Assembly: GCA_030041375.1 (NCBI GenBank) | Contig: JASHOA010000062.1 | Coordinates: 1 to 43,049, forward strand | Source: Acetobacteraceae bacterium | GTDB lineage: Bacteria; Pseudomonadota; Alphaproteobacteria; Acetobacterales; Acetobacteraceae | Direction of reading: 5' to 3' | Length of the DNA stretch: 43,049 nt | Shown here: positions 1 through 8,562 of the stretch, one piece after another | How positions within the stretch are numbered: the stretch's first letter is position 1 | How the letters are laid out: each line of letters begins with the position of its first letter | Made by a program: the position numbers and the translations under genes | Notes under the pieces: generated by a model | Seen by the model: the letters and a program-made list of their open reading frames with translations, nothing else | The model's database searches: none | What the model was told of the DNA's origin: nothing

Positions 1-115
1 TATCTCGACAGACCCGGTAGCGCTGGCACAACTCCGAAACGCTCCAGTTCCCCGTATCGTAGTCCAGCATCATTCGAACACGCTCTTCCATTCGGCAGGT
101 CTCCAGAAACGGCAT
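1..115 (-). CDS. IS481-like transposase, N-terminal fragment (runs off the window)
   Basis: On the minus strand an ATG at 115 opens a frame reading MPFLETCRMEERVRMM and then WSVSELCQRYRVCRD before the window ends. This is the pattern of the N-terminal helix-turn-helix of IS481-family transposases, which usually begin MP(F/W)xETC and have an ELCxRYGxSR recognition helix. A strong ribosome binding site (GGAGGGAGG) lies just upstream at about 121-129. Only 38 codons are visible, so I cannot tell whether the element is intact. In transcription it points away from the neighbouring gamma-glutamyltransferase gene. The family call rests on this short stretch only. Confidence 0.55.
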   Translation of the reverse strand, partial: MPFLETCRMEERVRMMLDYDTGNWSVSELCQRYRVCRD

Positions 116-244
116 CGGCGGCCCTCCCTCCGATGCAACTTGACCTGTCGACCATCAACCCAGTCTAACATGTCGGGAATCTACCCGGTCTGTACCACTC
201 AGCGACAAAAGTGGGTACTGGTGCCCGATCGCACGATCGCATTG
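116..244. mobile_element. Probable end of the IS481-like element and flank
   Basis: This is the 129 bp between the transposase start and the end of the gamma-glutamyltransferase gene. IS481-type elements usually end in TGT/ACA. The plus strand has an ACA ending at 170, which would make the element tip (read on the minus strand) start TGTTAGACTGGG. A later boundary between 190 and 235 is equally possible. The second terminal repeat lies outside the window, so the true end cannot be fixed. Confidence 0.3.
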
Positions 245-1822
245 TCACTGCTGCGCCATCGCCGCCGACCAGGGTGACATCACGTCGCTGATCCCGACAC
301 GCGTGCCATCGGCGCGGCTTTCGATCAGGTTTGGACAGGCGAAATTGACGGGCAGAACACCGTGTTCGGCGAGCTCCACGGGACCCTCTTTCGTCAGTGC
401 CTCCAGAATCTCGGGTGTCAGGCGGCCATCGGCGGTGATCTCGTCGGGCCCGGAGACATCGATTCGCGGATGATGCGCAGCAGCCTCCGCGTCCATTCCG
501 AAATCCGCAATGAAAGAAAGCATCTGCACCATCGCGGCGAGGATGCGCCGGCCGCCAGAGGCGCCTCCGGCAAGCCATGGTCGCGACCCGTCGCGGATGA
601 TGCTCGGGCACATGTTGCAGAGCGGCCGCTTGCCCGGTGCCATCGAGTTCGGCTGTCCCGGCCGCGGGTCGAACCACATCACGCCGTTGTTCATCAGCAC
701 GCCGGAGGTCGGCAGCACCACGCGGCTTCCCATGGAGGAAAGAAGCGTGCTGGTGACGGCCGCCATGCCGCCTTCTGCATCGCACACCGTCAGATGCGTG
801 GTGCAACTCTCCGCCGCTTTCGGCTCTGCATCACCGATTCCGGCCAGGCGTTCTGCATAAGCCGCCTTCAGCGATCGGGCGAGAAGCGCGTACCACTGGG
901 CATCCGGCGTCTTCGGCGCCGGCCTCACATGCAGGAGTTCGAGCACGCGCGCGAAGGTCGGCGAGGCATTGAGGCCGCCCGGCAATTGCAGCGTCCGGCC
1001 GCCTCCCCAGGCCACCTCCATCGCCGGACGCAGGCGCGGTGCGCAGGAACGCAAATCCTCCGCATCGACGAGGCCGCCGATCGCTTTGATATCCGCAACG
1101 ATGCCGGCGGCGACGTCGCCCTCGTAGAAGTCGCGGAGCCCCGCGTGGCGGAGGCGATCGAGCGTCTGCGGCAGATGGCCGAGCGCAAGGAAGCCGGGCG
1201 TTCCCTGGTAGGGTGGGACCGGCGGCAGGCCGCCAGGCAGGTAGAGGCGCGCGCTTTCGGAATAAAGCCTGAGCGTGGCTGCGGAATTGGCGATCTTGAG
1301 CGTCGTCAGCCAGTCCGCGGGCAGGCCGCGCTTTGCCAGCGCAACGGATGGCGCCATCACCTCGGCCAGCGGCAGCCTTCCCCAGCGCTCATGCAGCGCC
1401 GCATAGCCGGCGACCGCAGAAGGAATGACGAACGAAAGCGGCCCGTGGATGTTGGCGTCGTTCTCGACCTCGGGCCAGGCAAAGAGATCCTGCTTCATCC
1501 GCCCGGTCAGATGGAAGCGGCCCGGCTCCAGGCCGCGCGGCGCGACAGGGCCGAAATCCACCACCTCCGCGTGCGTCGCACGCGCCGGGTGAATGAGCGC
1601 AAAACCGGTGCCGCCGAGCCCCGAGTTCCACGGTTCGACCGCAGCGAGCGCAAAGGCGGTTGCCACCGCTGCGTCGGCTGCATTGCCCCCCGCGTCCAGC
1701 ACGGCAACGCCCGCTTCTGCCGCCGCTCGCGCCTGGGCAGCGACGATGCCGCGACGCCCTCGCGCGGCGGGCTTGGCGATCACCCAGTGCTGGGTAATGT
1801 GCGGCGATGTTCTGTATTCCAT
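245..1822 (-). CDS. ggt: Gamma-glutamyltransferase family protein
   Basis: A 525-residue Ntn-hydrolase of the gamma-glutamyltransferase family, which transfers or hydrolyses gamma-glutamyl groups (for example of glutathione) and is made as a precursor that cuts itself into two subunits. The large-subunit signature is present near residues 43-75 (DAGGNAADAAVA, then a GLGGTGF segment). The expected self-cleavage nucleophile is the first Thr of TTHLTVCD, about residue 341, after which the small subunit follows with a glycine-rich GGASGGRRI segment. Length is normal for the family. I see no signal peptide, so it may be cytoplasmic, unlike the periplasmic E. coli enzyme. It is the last gene of the minus-strand run, 70 bp after tlyA. 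The exact substrate cannot be told; related enzymes act on cephalosporins or other gamma-glutamyl compounds. Confidence 0.85.
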   Translation of the reverse strand: MEYRTSPHITQHWVIAKPAARGRRGIVAAQARAAAEAGVAVLDAGGNAADAAVATAFALAAVEPWNSGLGGTGFALIHPARATHAEVVDFGPVAPRGLEPGRFHLTGRMKQDLFAWPEVENDANIHGPLSFVIPSAVAGYAALHERWGRLPLAEVMAPSVALAKRGLPADWLTTLKIANSAATLRLYSESARLYLPGGLPPVPPYQGTPGFLALGHLPQTLDRLRHAGLRDFYEGDVAAGIVADIKAIGGLVDAEDLRSCAPRLRPAMEVAWGGGRTLQLPGGLNASPTFARVLELLHVRPAPKTPDAQWYALLARSLKAAYAERLAGIGDAEPKAAESCTTHLTVCDAEGGMAAVTSTLLSSMGSRVVLPTSGVLMNNGVMWFDPRPGQPNSMAPGKRPLCNMCPSIIRDGSRPWLAGGASGGRRILAAMVQMLSFIADFGMDAEAAAHHPRIDVSGPDEITADGRLTPEILEALTKEGPVELAEHGVLPVNFACPNLIESRADGTRVGISDVMSPWSAAMAQQ

Positions 1823-1892
1823 GATGGCTCCGTTTGCCCGGAGCGCCGATGCTCGGCCGATCCCCCGGCGCTGGCAAGCGCAGCCCTCGCGC

Positions 1893-2636
<744 letters not shown>

Positions 2637-2644
2637 CAGAACCG

Positions 2645-3556
2645 TCAGGCGCGCCGCGCCACCACGTAACGGGCGAGCGCGCGTAAGAGATCGGCCCGTT
2701 CGGCGAACGGCTCGAGGTGGGCTGCCGCCTGCGCGGCCAGGAGCTGCGCCTGCTCGCGGGCTCGCACCGGCCCCAGCAGCGCGACCAGCGTCGCCTTGCC
2801 GGCGGCAGCGTCCTTGCCGGCGGTCTTGCCCATCTCTTCCGTGCTCGATTCGGCATCGAGAAGATCGTCGGCGATCTGGAATGCGGCCCCGAGTTCGCGC
2901 CCGTAGCGGAACAGGGCCTGGCGCCGCGGCAGCGGCGCGCGGCCGAGAATGGCCCCCGCTTCGGCACTGAATTCGATCAGCCGTCCGGTCTTCATCGACT
3001 GCAGGCGCGTCACTTCCGGCGCCGTCAGTTCCTTGCCTTCCGCCAGCATATCGATCATCTGCCCGCCCACCATGCCGCGCGGCCCGACCGCCGCGGCAAA
3101 GGCCTGCACCAGCTCGGCCCTTGCCTGCGGGTCCGCGTGGGTATCGGGCTCGGCGAGCACCTCGAAGGCGCGCGCCTGCAGCGCATCGCCGGCCAGGATC
3201 GCCGTTGCCTCATCGAATGCCCTGTGCGTGCTCGGTCTGCCGCGGCGAAGATCGTCGTTGTCCATGGACGGCAGATCGTCATGCACGAGAGAATAGGCAT
3301 GCAGCATTTCCACTGCCGCAGCGACCCGCGCCGCACAGGTGGGGCTGACCGCGAACAGAGCGGCGCTCTGCATCACCAGGAAGGCACGCAACCGCTTGCC
3401 GCCGCCGAGTGCTGCGTAACGCATCGCCTCGTCCAGCCGCGCATCCGGTCCGTCCGACCCGGGCAACAGCACATCGAGCGCCGCCTCGACCGCTGTGGCG
3501 GCGTCTTCGCGCGCCTGCTCGAGCGCCGAATCCGCAACCGCGACGACGGTCGCCAT
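2645..3556 (-). CDS. ispA: Polyprenyl synthetase (farnesyl diphosphate synthase)
   Basis: A 303-residue short-chain trans-prenyl diphosphate synthase that condenses isopentenyl diphosphate with allylic diphosphates to give FPP (or GGPP). The first aspartate-rich motif DDLPSMD is at about residues 93-99 and the second is in AFQIADDLLD near 230; GGGKRLRAFL near 51-60 binds the pyrophosphate. I chose the ATG at 3556 although the frame stays open further upstream, because this start forms an ATGA overlap with the xseB stop and the MATVVAVADS start gives a normal family length. FPP made here would feed ubiquinone, undecaprenyl phosphate and also the heme o synthase (ctaB) encoded about 4 kb away. 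Confidence 0.92.
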   Translation of the reverse strand: MATVVAVADSALEQAREDAATAVEAALDVLLPGSDGPDARLDEAMRYAALGGGKRLRAFLVMQSAALFAVSPTCAARVAAAVEMLHAYSLVHDDLPSMDNDDLRRGRPSTHRAFDEATAILAGDALQARAFEVLAEPDTHADPQARAELVQAFAAAVGPRGMVGGQMIDMLAEGKELTAPEVTRLQSMKTGRLIEFSAEAGAILGRAPLPRRQALFRYGRELGAAFQIADDLLDAESSTEEMGKTAGKDAAAGKATLVALLGPVRAREQAQLLAAQAAAHLEPFAERADLLRALARYVVARRA

Positions 3557-3801
3557 CACTCGCTTTCCCGCAACCCGAGCGTGCCGTCCGCGCGCTCGAC
3601 GATGGCTGCAACGCGCGCTTCCGCCTCCGCGAGCTTCGCTTCGCAATGCCGGCGCAGCAGGCTTCCCCGCTCATAGGCGCCGATCGCCTCCTCGAGCTTG
3701 AGCTGCCCGCCTTCCAGGCCCTTGACGATCCGCTCCAGCTCGGCCAGCGCCTCTTCGAACGAAAGCCCGGCAATGTCGGTGGGCTGCTTCGCGTCCGGCA
3801 T
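3556..3801 (-). CDS. xseB: Exodeoxyribonuclease VII small subunit
   Basis: An 81-residue protein with the XseB signature FEEALAELERIVKGLEGGQL followed by LEEAIGAYERGSLLRRHCEAKLAEAE, a predicted helical hairpin that binds the large XseA subunit of exonuclease VII. The frame extends 18 codons further upstream, but MPDAKQ at 3801 gives the usual family length and has an AGGAGAATGCG-like ribosome binding region in front. Its stop overlaps the start of ispA (ATGA), which shows translational coupling. The xseB-ispA order is standard in proteobacteria. Confidence 0.93.
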   Translation of the reverse strand: MPDAKQPTDIAGLSFEEALAELERIVKGLEGGQLKLEEAIGAYERGSLLRRHCEAKLAEAEARVAAIVERADGTLGLRESE

Positions 3802-3851
3802 CGCATTCTCCTGTTGTGGCCTCCCGGCAGCGGGAAGACCTCGGATTGCAG

Positions 3852-4787
3852 TCAATCCGCGCGTATCAGCCCGCGCACGTGGGCCGCGGCACTCGCGGCC
3901 AGCGCCGCAAGGTCATAGCCGCCTTCCAGTACTGAAACGATCCGTCCCTCTGCCGAGGCGCCCGCGAAGCGAACCAGCTCCGCGGTGAGCCATGCGAAGT
4001 CTGCCTCCTGCAGGCAAAGCTCGGCGAGGGGATCCGCCTCGTGAGCATCGAAGCCGGCGGAAACCAGCAGGAGCTCGGGTGCAAACCCTGTAAGGGCCGG
4101 CAGGATCACACTCTCCCACGCTTGCCGGAAGGCCCGCCCGGAGCTGCCGGGCGGCAGCGGCACGTTCACCACGTTGCCGGCAACACCGCGTTCCGCGGCC
4201 GATCCGGTGCCTGGATAACAGGGGCTTTGATGGCTCGATCCGTAGAAGAGACCGGCATCGCCGAAGCAGACGGCTTGCGTCCCGTTGCCATGATGAACGT
4301 CGAAATCGACGATGGCAATTCGTTGCAGGCCCCAGCGCGCGCGTGCATGGAGCGCGGCAACCGCAACATTGCTGAACAGGCAGAACCCCATCGGCCGCGC
4401 CGGCTCGGCGTGATGGCCGGGCGGGCGAACGGCAACGAAACTTGCCTGCGCCCGGCCCTCCATCACGGCATCGACGCCGGCGATCGCGCCTCCGGCCGCC
4501 CGCAACGCCGCCTCGATGCTGCCGGCGCTCATCACCGTGTCGGGGTCGAGAGCATGATATTCGCCGGCTTTCGGCCTGACGGCGAGAATCTCATCGATAT
4601 AAAAGTCGGGGTGGACGCCTCTCAGCGCCTCGCGATCGGCTCGCGGTGCGCTTTCACGCACGAGTGGGCTGAACTCTTCGGCAGCCAGCGCCGAGAGAAC
4701 CGCCCGCAGGCGATCGGGACATTCCGGATGAAACGGTCCGGGATCATGGCCGAGGCATGCCTCGTGCGTGATCAGCGCGACCGTCAT
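3852..4787 (-). CDS. Histone deacetylase family protein (zinc amidohydrolase)
   Basis: A 311-residue arginase/deacetylase-fold enzyme of the bacterial HDAC/acetylpolyamine amidohydrolase family. The family motifs are all present: RPPGHHAEP with the catalytic His pair at about 125-126, DFDVHHGNGT with zinc ligands Asp163 and His165, GFDAHEADP with zinc ligand Asp247, and LEGGYD near the C terminus. It should therefore be an active deacetylase; the substrate (acetylpolyamine, acetoin-related, or protein acetyl-lysine) cannot be told. Its ATG overlaps the tusA-like stop (ATGA), and its stop lies 50 bp before xseB, so it belongs to the same operon. Confidence 0.9.
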   Translation of the reverse strand: MTVALITHEACLGHDPGPFHPECPDRLRAVLSALAAEEFSPLVRESAPRADREALRGVHPDFYIDEILAVRPKAGEYHALDPDTVMSAGSIEAALRAAGGAIAGVDAVMEGRAQASFVAVRPPGHHAEPARPMGFCLFSNVAVAALHARARWGLQRIAIVDFDVHHGNGTQAVCFGDAGLFYGSSHQSPCYPGTGSAAERGVAGNVVNVPLPPGSSGRAFRQAWESVILPALTGFAPELLLVSAGFDAHEADPLAELCLQEADFAWLTAELVRFAGASAEGRIVSVLEGGYDLAALAASAAAHVRGLIRAD

Positions 4788-5059
4788 CGGCCATCCGCCG
4801 GCTGGTCGGCGGGTTTTTCCTGCGGCGGCGGATCGGCGCGGCGGCGGATCAGGAAGCTCAGCACGCCGGCATCATCGCTCCAGGCCAACAGCGCATGTCC
4901 GCTCTCGCGGCAGAATGCCTGGAAGTCGGCGATCGCCGCCCGGTCGGTTGCCAGCACCCGAAGGCGCGCGCCGGGAGGCATCTGGCGGAGCGCCCGATTC
5001 GCCCGGAGAACCGGCAGCGGGCAGCGAAGACCCTTGAGATCGAGGAGTGTTTCGGACAT
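4784..5059 (-). CDS. TusA-family sulfurtransferase-like protein
   Basis: A 91-residue protein with the SirA/TusA signature LDLKGLRCPLPVLRANRAL, in which the Cys of the CPxP motif (about residue 13) carries persulfide sulfur. It keeps the small two-layer alpha/beta length and adds a charged proline-rich C-terminal tail (QEKPADQPADGR). TusA proteins pass sulfur to tRNA 2-thiouridine, molybdenum cofactor or other acceptors. This is probably the first gene of the operon; its last 4 bp overlap the HDAC-family gene. A 57-bp gap separates it from the divergent ROK kinase gene, so their promoters must lie back to back there. Confidence 0.87.
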   Translation of the reverse strand: MSETLLDLKGLRCPLPVLRANRALRQMPPGARLRVLATDRAAIADFQAFCRESGHALLAWSDDAGVLSFLIRRRADPPPQEKPADQPADGR

Positions 5060-5116
5060 GGCGCGCCATCCTGCGGCGGCTCGGCATGCTTGAGCAAGCG
5101 AGGTTTAGCCCGCAGA

Positions 5117-6022
5117 ATGAGCATCATGGGGACGTATCGCATCGGGGTCGATCTCGGCGGCACCAAGATCGAGATCGCCGCTCTCGATCGTGACGGTGGC
5201 ATGCTGATCCGCCACCGGATCCCGACGCCCCCGGGTTACGATGCCACGCTTGCCGGCATTGCCTCGCTGGTGCGGGAGGCGGAAGCCCAGATCGGCACCA
5301 GTGCAAGCGTGGGCATCGGGATTCCGGGGGTCATCAGCCCGGCAACCGGGCTCGTCAAAAATGCCAACTCGATCGCGCTGAACGGCCATACGTTCGATCG
5401 GGACATCAGTGCCATGCTCGGGCGCGAGGTCCGGGTTGCCAACGACGCCAACTGTTTTGCACTCAGCGAATCCGTGGACGGTGCCGGGAAAGGCGCGCAC
5501 GTCGTCTTCGGTGTCATCATCGGCACCGGCTGCGGCGGAGGCATCGTGATCGACGGCAAGGTGCTGAGCGGCCGCAACCGCATTGCCGGCGAATGGGGAC
5601 ACACCCCGTTGCCCTGGCCGGCACCGGAAGAGGTTCCCGGGCCGCTCTGCTGGTGCGGGCTCCACGGCTGCCTCGAGACGATGCTGTCCGGCCCTGGCCT
5701 CGCGGCCGATTGCGACGGCCCGGGAGCGCGCGATGCCACGGGCCTGCCAGCCCGCGCCGCCGCCGGTGACGCCCGCGCGGCGGCCGCACTGGCCCGGCAT
5801 ACGGATCGGATGGCGCGCGGCCTCGCGGTCATCGTCAACATCCTGGATCCCGACGTGATCGTCCTCGGCGGCGGGCTCTCCAACATGGCCCATTTGACCA
5901 CCGATGTGCCCGAACGCATCCGCCGTTATATCTTCACGGACATCCCGAACACGCCGATCGTGCGTAACGCGCACGGTGACGCCTCCGGTGTGCGCGGGGC
6001 GGCCTGGCTGTGGCCGCCATGA
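5117..6022 (+). CDS. ROK family sugar kinase (fructokinase/N-acetylglucosamine kinase-like)
   Basis: A 301-residue ROK kinase. The phosphate-binding loop GVDLGGTKIEIAALD is at the N terminus, the sugar-binding GEWGHTPL segment is in the middle, and the zinc-binding CWCGLHGCLET cysteine cluster that marks the family follows. The CWCGxxGC(L/I)E and SGPG arrangement resembles E. coli Mak (fructokinase) and NagK most closely. Two in-frame ATG codons exist (5117 and 5126); upstream extension to 4895 is possible but runs over the divergent gene, so I reject it. The stop overlaps the dinB start by ATGA, giving a two-gene operon with no obvious functional link. Confidence 0.9.
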   Translation: MSIMGTYRIGVDLGGTKIEIAALDRDGGMLIRHRIPTPPGYDATLAGIASLVREAEAQIGTSASVGIGIPGVISPATGLVKNANSIALNGHTFDRDISAMLGREVRVANDANCFALSESVDGAGKGAHVVFGVIIGTGCGGGIVIDGKVLSGRNRIAGEWGHTPLPWPAPEEVPGPLCWCGLHGCLETMLSGPGLAADCDGPGARDATGLPARAAAGDARAAAALARHTDRMARGLAVIVNILDPDVIVLGGGLSNMAHLTTDVPERIRRYIFTDIPNTPIVRNAHGDASGVRGAAWLWPP

Positions 6023-7230
6023 CTGCGGCCCCCCTCCCCGGCCTCTGCCGGGACTGCCTTGCCACGTATCGATCTTCTCGCAGAGAGGCCAGCCTTCCTT
6101 CCGCCTGTCCTGGCTGCGGCGGCCTGCGCATCGTCCGGCACCGGGAGCTGTTCCGCCTCCCCATCGCCCATATCGACTGCGATGCCTTCTTCGCCAGCGT
6201 CGAAAAGCGAGACCGGCCCGAGCTTGCCGAGCAGCCGGTGATCGTCGGTGGCGGGGCGCGCGGCGTGGTCGCCGCCGCCTGCTATGTCGCCCGCCTGTCC
6301 GGGGTGCGAAGCGCGATGCCGATGTTCCAGGCCCTGGCCCGCTGCCCCGATGCGGTCGTGATCCGGCCCGATTTCGCCAAGTATTCGGCCACGGCGCGGG
6401 CGATCCGCGCCCACATGCGGAAACTGACGCCGCTCGTGCAGCCGCTTTCGATCGACGAGGCGGTGCTCGATCTCACGGGTGCCGAGGCCCGCCATGGCGC
6501 GCCTCCGGCGGTGCTGCTCGCCGGCCTTGCCAGGGAAGTGGAATCTGAACTCGGCCTCACGGTTTCGATCGGCCTGGCGCCCAACCGGTTGTTGGCCAAG
6601 CTCGCCGCCGGGCAGGACAAGCCGCGCGGCTTCGCCGTGATCGGCGCCGCCGAAGCGGCGGCTGCACTCGCCCCCCTCCCGGTCAGGGTGCTGCCCGGAG
6701 TAGGCCCGGTGACGGAACGCCGGCTGGCAGCGCGCGGGATCACGCGCCTGGCTGACCTTCAGAGCCTCGCGCCGGCAGCCGCGCGATCGCTCGGCCGGGA
6801 AGGGCCGTCACTGGTGCGCCGCGCCGCCGGCGAGGACGACCGGAAAGTGACCGCGGATCAGGAGATGCGCTCGATCAGCACCGAGCGAACCTTCGAGCAT
6901 GATCTGGCGGACCCGGAGATTTTGGCCCGCTCCCTCGGCAGCCTCACGGAGCGCTTGGCAGAGCGGCTGCAGGATCGGCATCTCGCCGCCGCCGGCGTGG
7001 TGCTCAAGCTGCGAACGGCTGACTTCAGCACCCGCTCGCGCCATCTGAGCCTGCCGGTTCCGACCGCGGCCCCGGAACGCCTGCTCTCGGCGGCGACTGC
7101 CTTGCTGGCCCGCGAGGCCGACGGGCGAACGGCTTTCCGGCTGATCGGCGTCGGCGCCGAACCGCTCAAGGAAGCCGTGGCGATCGGCGCAGGAGTTCTG
7201 GCGGCGTTGCCGACAGAGACGCCGGCATAG
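6019..7230 (+). CDS. dinB: DNA polymerase IV (Y family) with N-terminal cysteine-pair extension
   Basis: A 403-residue translesion DNA polymerase. Catalytic acidic residues are Asp53 in HIDCDAFFASVE and Asp146-Glu147 in LSIDEAVLD; helix-hairpin-helix and little-finger regions follow. In front of the core is a roughly 45-residue extension with Cys10-x2-Cys13 and Cys30-x2-Cys33, a likely zinc ribbon, which as far as I recall is common in alphaproteobacterial DinB but absent in E. coli. The ATG at 6019 overlaps the kinase stop; a GTG three codons earlier is the alternative. I see no clear LexA box upstream, and the operon position suggests expression from the kinase promoter. Confidence 0.92.
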   Translation: MTAAPLPGLCRDCLATYRSSRREASLPSACPGCGGLRIVRHRELFRLPIAHIDCDAFFASVEKRDRPELAEQPVIVGGGARGVVAAACYVARLSGVRSAMPMFQALARCPDAVVIRPDFAKYSATARAIRAHMRKLTPLVQPLSIDEAVLDLTGAEARHGAPPAVLLAGLAREVESELGLTVSIGLAPNRLLAKLAAGQDKPRGFAVIGAAEAAAALAPLPVRVLPGVGPVTERRLAARGITRLADLQSLAPAAARSLGREGPSLVRRAAGEDDRKVTADQEMRSISTERTFEHDLADPEILARSLGSLTERLAERLQDRHLAAAGVVLKLRTADFSTRSRHLSLPVPTAAPERLLSAATALLAREADGRTAFRLIGVGAEPLKEAVAIGAGVLAALPTETPA

Positions 7231-7255
7231 AGAGATGACGTTCGGCCCGCGCCGT

Positions 7256-7426
7256 TCAGAAGAAATGCGGCAGTTGGTGCTGGTGGATCATGCGCACCAC
7301 GGCGACGCCATAGACGAGGCCCGCCAGCACCAGCAACGCCACGAGCAGGGCCCAGTTGCGGATTCGCCTTTGCCTCGCGGCCAGCTTCTCGGCGGAAGGA
7401 GGCGGGGCGGAGCCGCCGTCTGCCAT
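7256..7426 (-). CDS. Small single-pass membrane protein of the cox operon (CoxF-like)
   Basis: A 56-residue frame: a basic N-terminal part (SAEKLAARQRRIRNW), one hydrophobic helix of about 20 residues (ALLVALLVLAGLVYGVAVV), then a short RMIHQHQLPHFF tail. It lies 8 bp after ctaB in the same direction. Alphaproteobacterial cox operons often carry a similar tiny membrane protein (called CoxF in some annotations) between ctaB and ctaG, and size, topology and position match. The tail carries three histidines, which might interest those studying metal delivery. The family call is positional plus topology, not a proven homology. Confidence 0.7.
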   Translation of the reverse strand: MADGGSAPPPSAEKLAARQRRIRNWALLVALLVLAGLVYGVAVVRMIHQHQLPHFF

Positions 7427-7434
7427 TTTCCGGA

Positions 7435-8397
7435 TCAGCCGAGCAGCCTGTCCGCGGCAATCGCAGCGAAGAGCAGGAACAGGTAGTAGATCGAAAATCG
7501 GAATGCGGCCTTGGCAGGAGCATCGCGGGTGCGGCTGACCCCGCTCTCGTCCTGGGCGTCACGCAGCACCTGGACGGCGTGCCAGATGAACCCGAGGCCG
7601 AGCAGCAGCGCCGCCGCACCATAGACCCGGCCAGCGAGGCCAAGCGCCACCGGCAGCAGCGAGAGCGGCAGCAGCGCCAGCGTGTAAAGCAATATCTGCC
7701 ATCGGGTCTCGCGCGCCCCTTTCACCACCGGCAGCATCGGCACGCCGGCACGGCGATAGTCCTCGTGCGCGAACAGCGAGAGCGCCCAGAAATGCGGCGG
7801 CGTCCACAGAAAGACGATCGCGAACAGGAGGAGCGGCAACGCCGTCACCGATCCGCTGACCGCAGCCCAGCCGATCACCGGCGGAAAGGCGCCGGCCGCG
7901 CCGCCGATCACGATGTTCTGCGGCGTGCGGCGTTTCAGCCAGACGGTGTAGACGAAGACATAGAAAAGGATCGAGACCGCGAGCAGTGCGGCCGCCAGCA
8001 CGTTGGCAGCGAGCAGCATCAGCATGACCGAGGTCATGCCGAGCACGACGCCGTACGAAAGCGCAGCCTCGGCGCTGATCCTTCCGGCCGGAATCGGCCG
8101 GCGCTGGGTGCGGCGCATCAGCGCATCGATATCGCGATCGTACCACATGTTGATCGCGCCCGATGCGCCGGCTCCCATGGCGATCGCAAGCACCGCCACC
8201 ACCGCCAGGAACGGCTCGAGATGCCCGGGTGCCACCAGAAGCCCGACCACGCCGGTAAACACCACCAGCAGCAGAACGCGCGGCTTGAGAAGCGTGATCC
8301 AGTCGTAGAGCTCGGTGGAGACGGACGGGCTCTGCGCGAGCGGCACCTCGGCCCGCACCGCCTCACCGGTCGTTTCCGCGGCGGCAGAGGCGGTCAT
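7435..8397 (-). CDS. ctaB: Protoheme IX farnesyltransferase (heme o synthase)
   Basis: A 320-residue polytopic membrane prenyltransferase of the UbiA superfamily that joins farnesyl diphosphate to heme b to make heme o, the precursor of heme a for the oxidase encoded upstream. The catalytic aspartate-rich motif NMWYDRDIDALMRRTQRRP is at about residues 84-102, and WTPPHFWAL appears later, both characteristic of CtaB/CyoE. About eight or nine hydrophobic helices can be seen. The first 25 residues are a non-conserved Ala/Glu-rich tail. It is separated from coxA by 165 bp that contains two strong hairpins, so expression may be set apart from coxA. Confidence 0.95.
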   Translation of the reverse strand: MTASAAAETTGEAVRAEVPLAQSPSVSTELYDWITLLKPRVLLLVVFTGVVGLLVAPGHLEPFLAVVAVLAIAMGAGASGAINMWYDRDIDALMRRTQRRPIPAGRISAEAALSYGVVLGMTSVMLMLLAANVLAAALLAVSILFYVFVYTVWLKRRTPQNIVIGGAAGAFPPVIGWAAVSGSVTALPLLLFAIVFLWTPPHFWALSLFAHEDYRRAGVPMLPVVKGARETRWQILLYTLALLPLSLLPVALGLAGRVYGAAALLLGLGFIWHAVQVLRDAQDESGVSRTRDAPAKAAFRFSIYYLFLLFAAIAADRLLG

Positions 8398-8448
8398 CGC
8401 ACCGATCGCAGAGAACGCGCCCTCACTTCCCTAGTGTCCTGCCCCCGA

Positions 8449-8473
8449 CGTTTGCTGCCGCCGGCAGCAAACG
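8449..8473 (-). promoter_or_regulatory. Perfect hairpin between coxA and ctaB
   Basis: CGTTTGCTGCCG at 8449-8460 is the exact reverse complement of CGGCAGCAAACG at 8462-8473. As RNA this would form a stem of about 10 bp with a 5-nt loop. No T tract follows in the direction of coxA transcription, so this looks more like an RNA-stability or attenuation element than a classical terminator. Confidence 0.55.
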
Positions 8474-8510
8474 GAAAGGGGATCAGCAGGCCACTGAAAA
8501 TAAAGAGGTG

Positions 8511-8562
8511 TGTGCCGACCACTCGGGTGCATCCTACGGTATCAAGCGTTGGCGTCGGCACA
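8511..8562 (-). promoter_or_regulatory. Inverted repeat directly after the coxA stop
   Basis: TGTGCCGAC (8511-8519) pairs with GTCGGCACA (8554-8562) across a 34-base loop. The right arm touches the coxA TAA stop. Together with the 8449-8473 hairpin it fills much of the coxA-ctaB spacer. It probably protects the 3' end of coxBA mRNA or lowers read-through into ctaB; this is inference. Confidence 0.45.
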
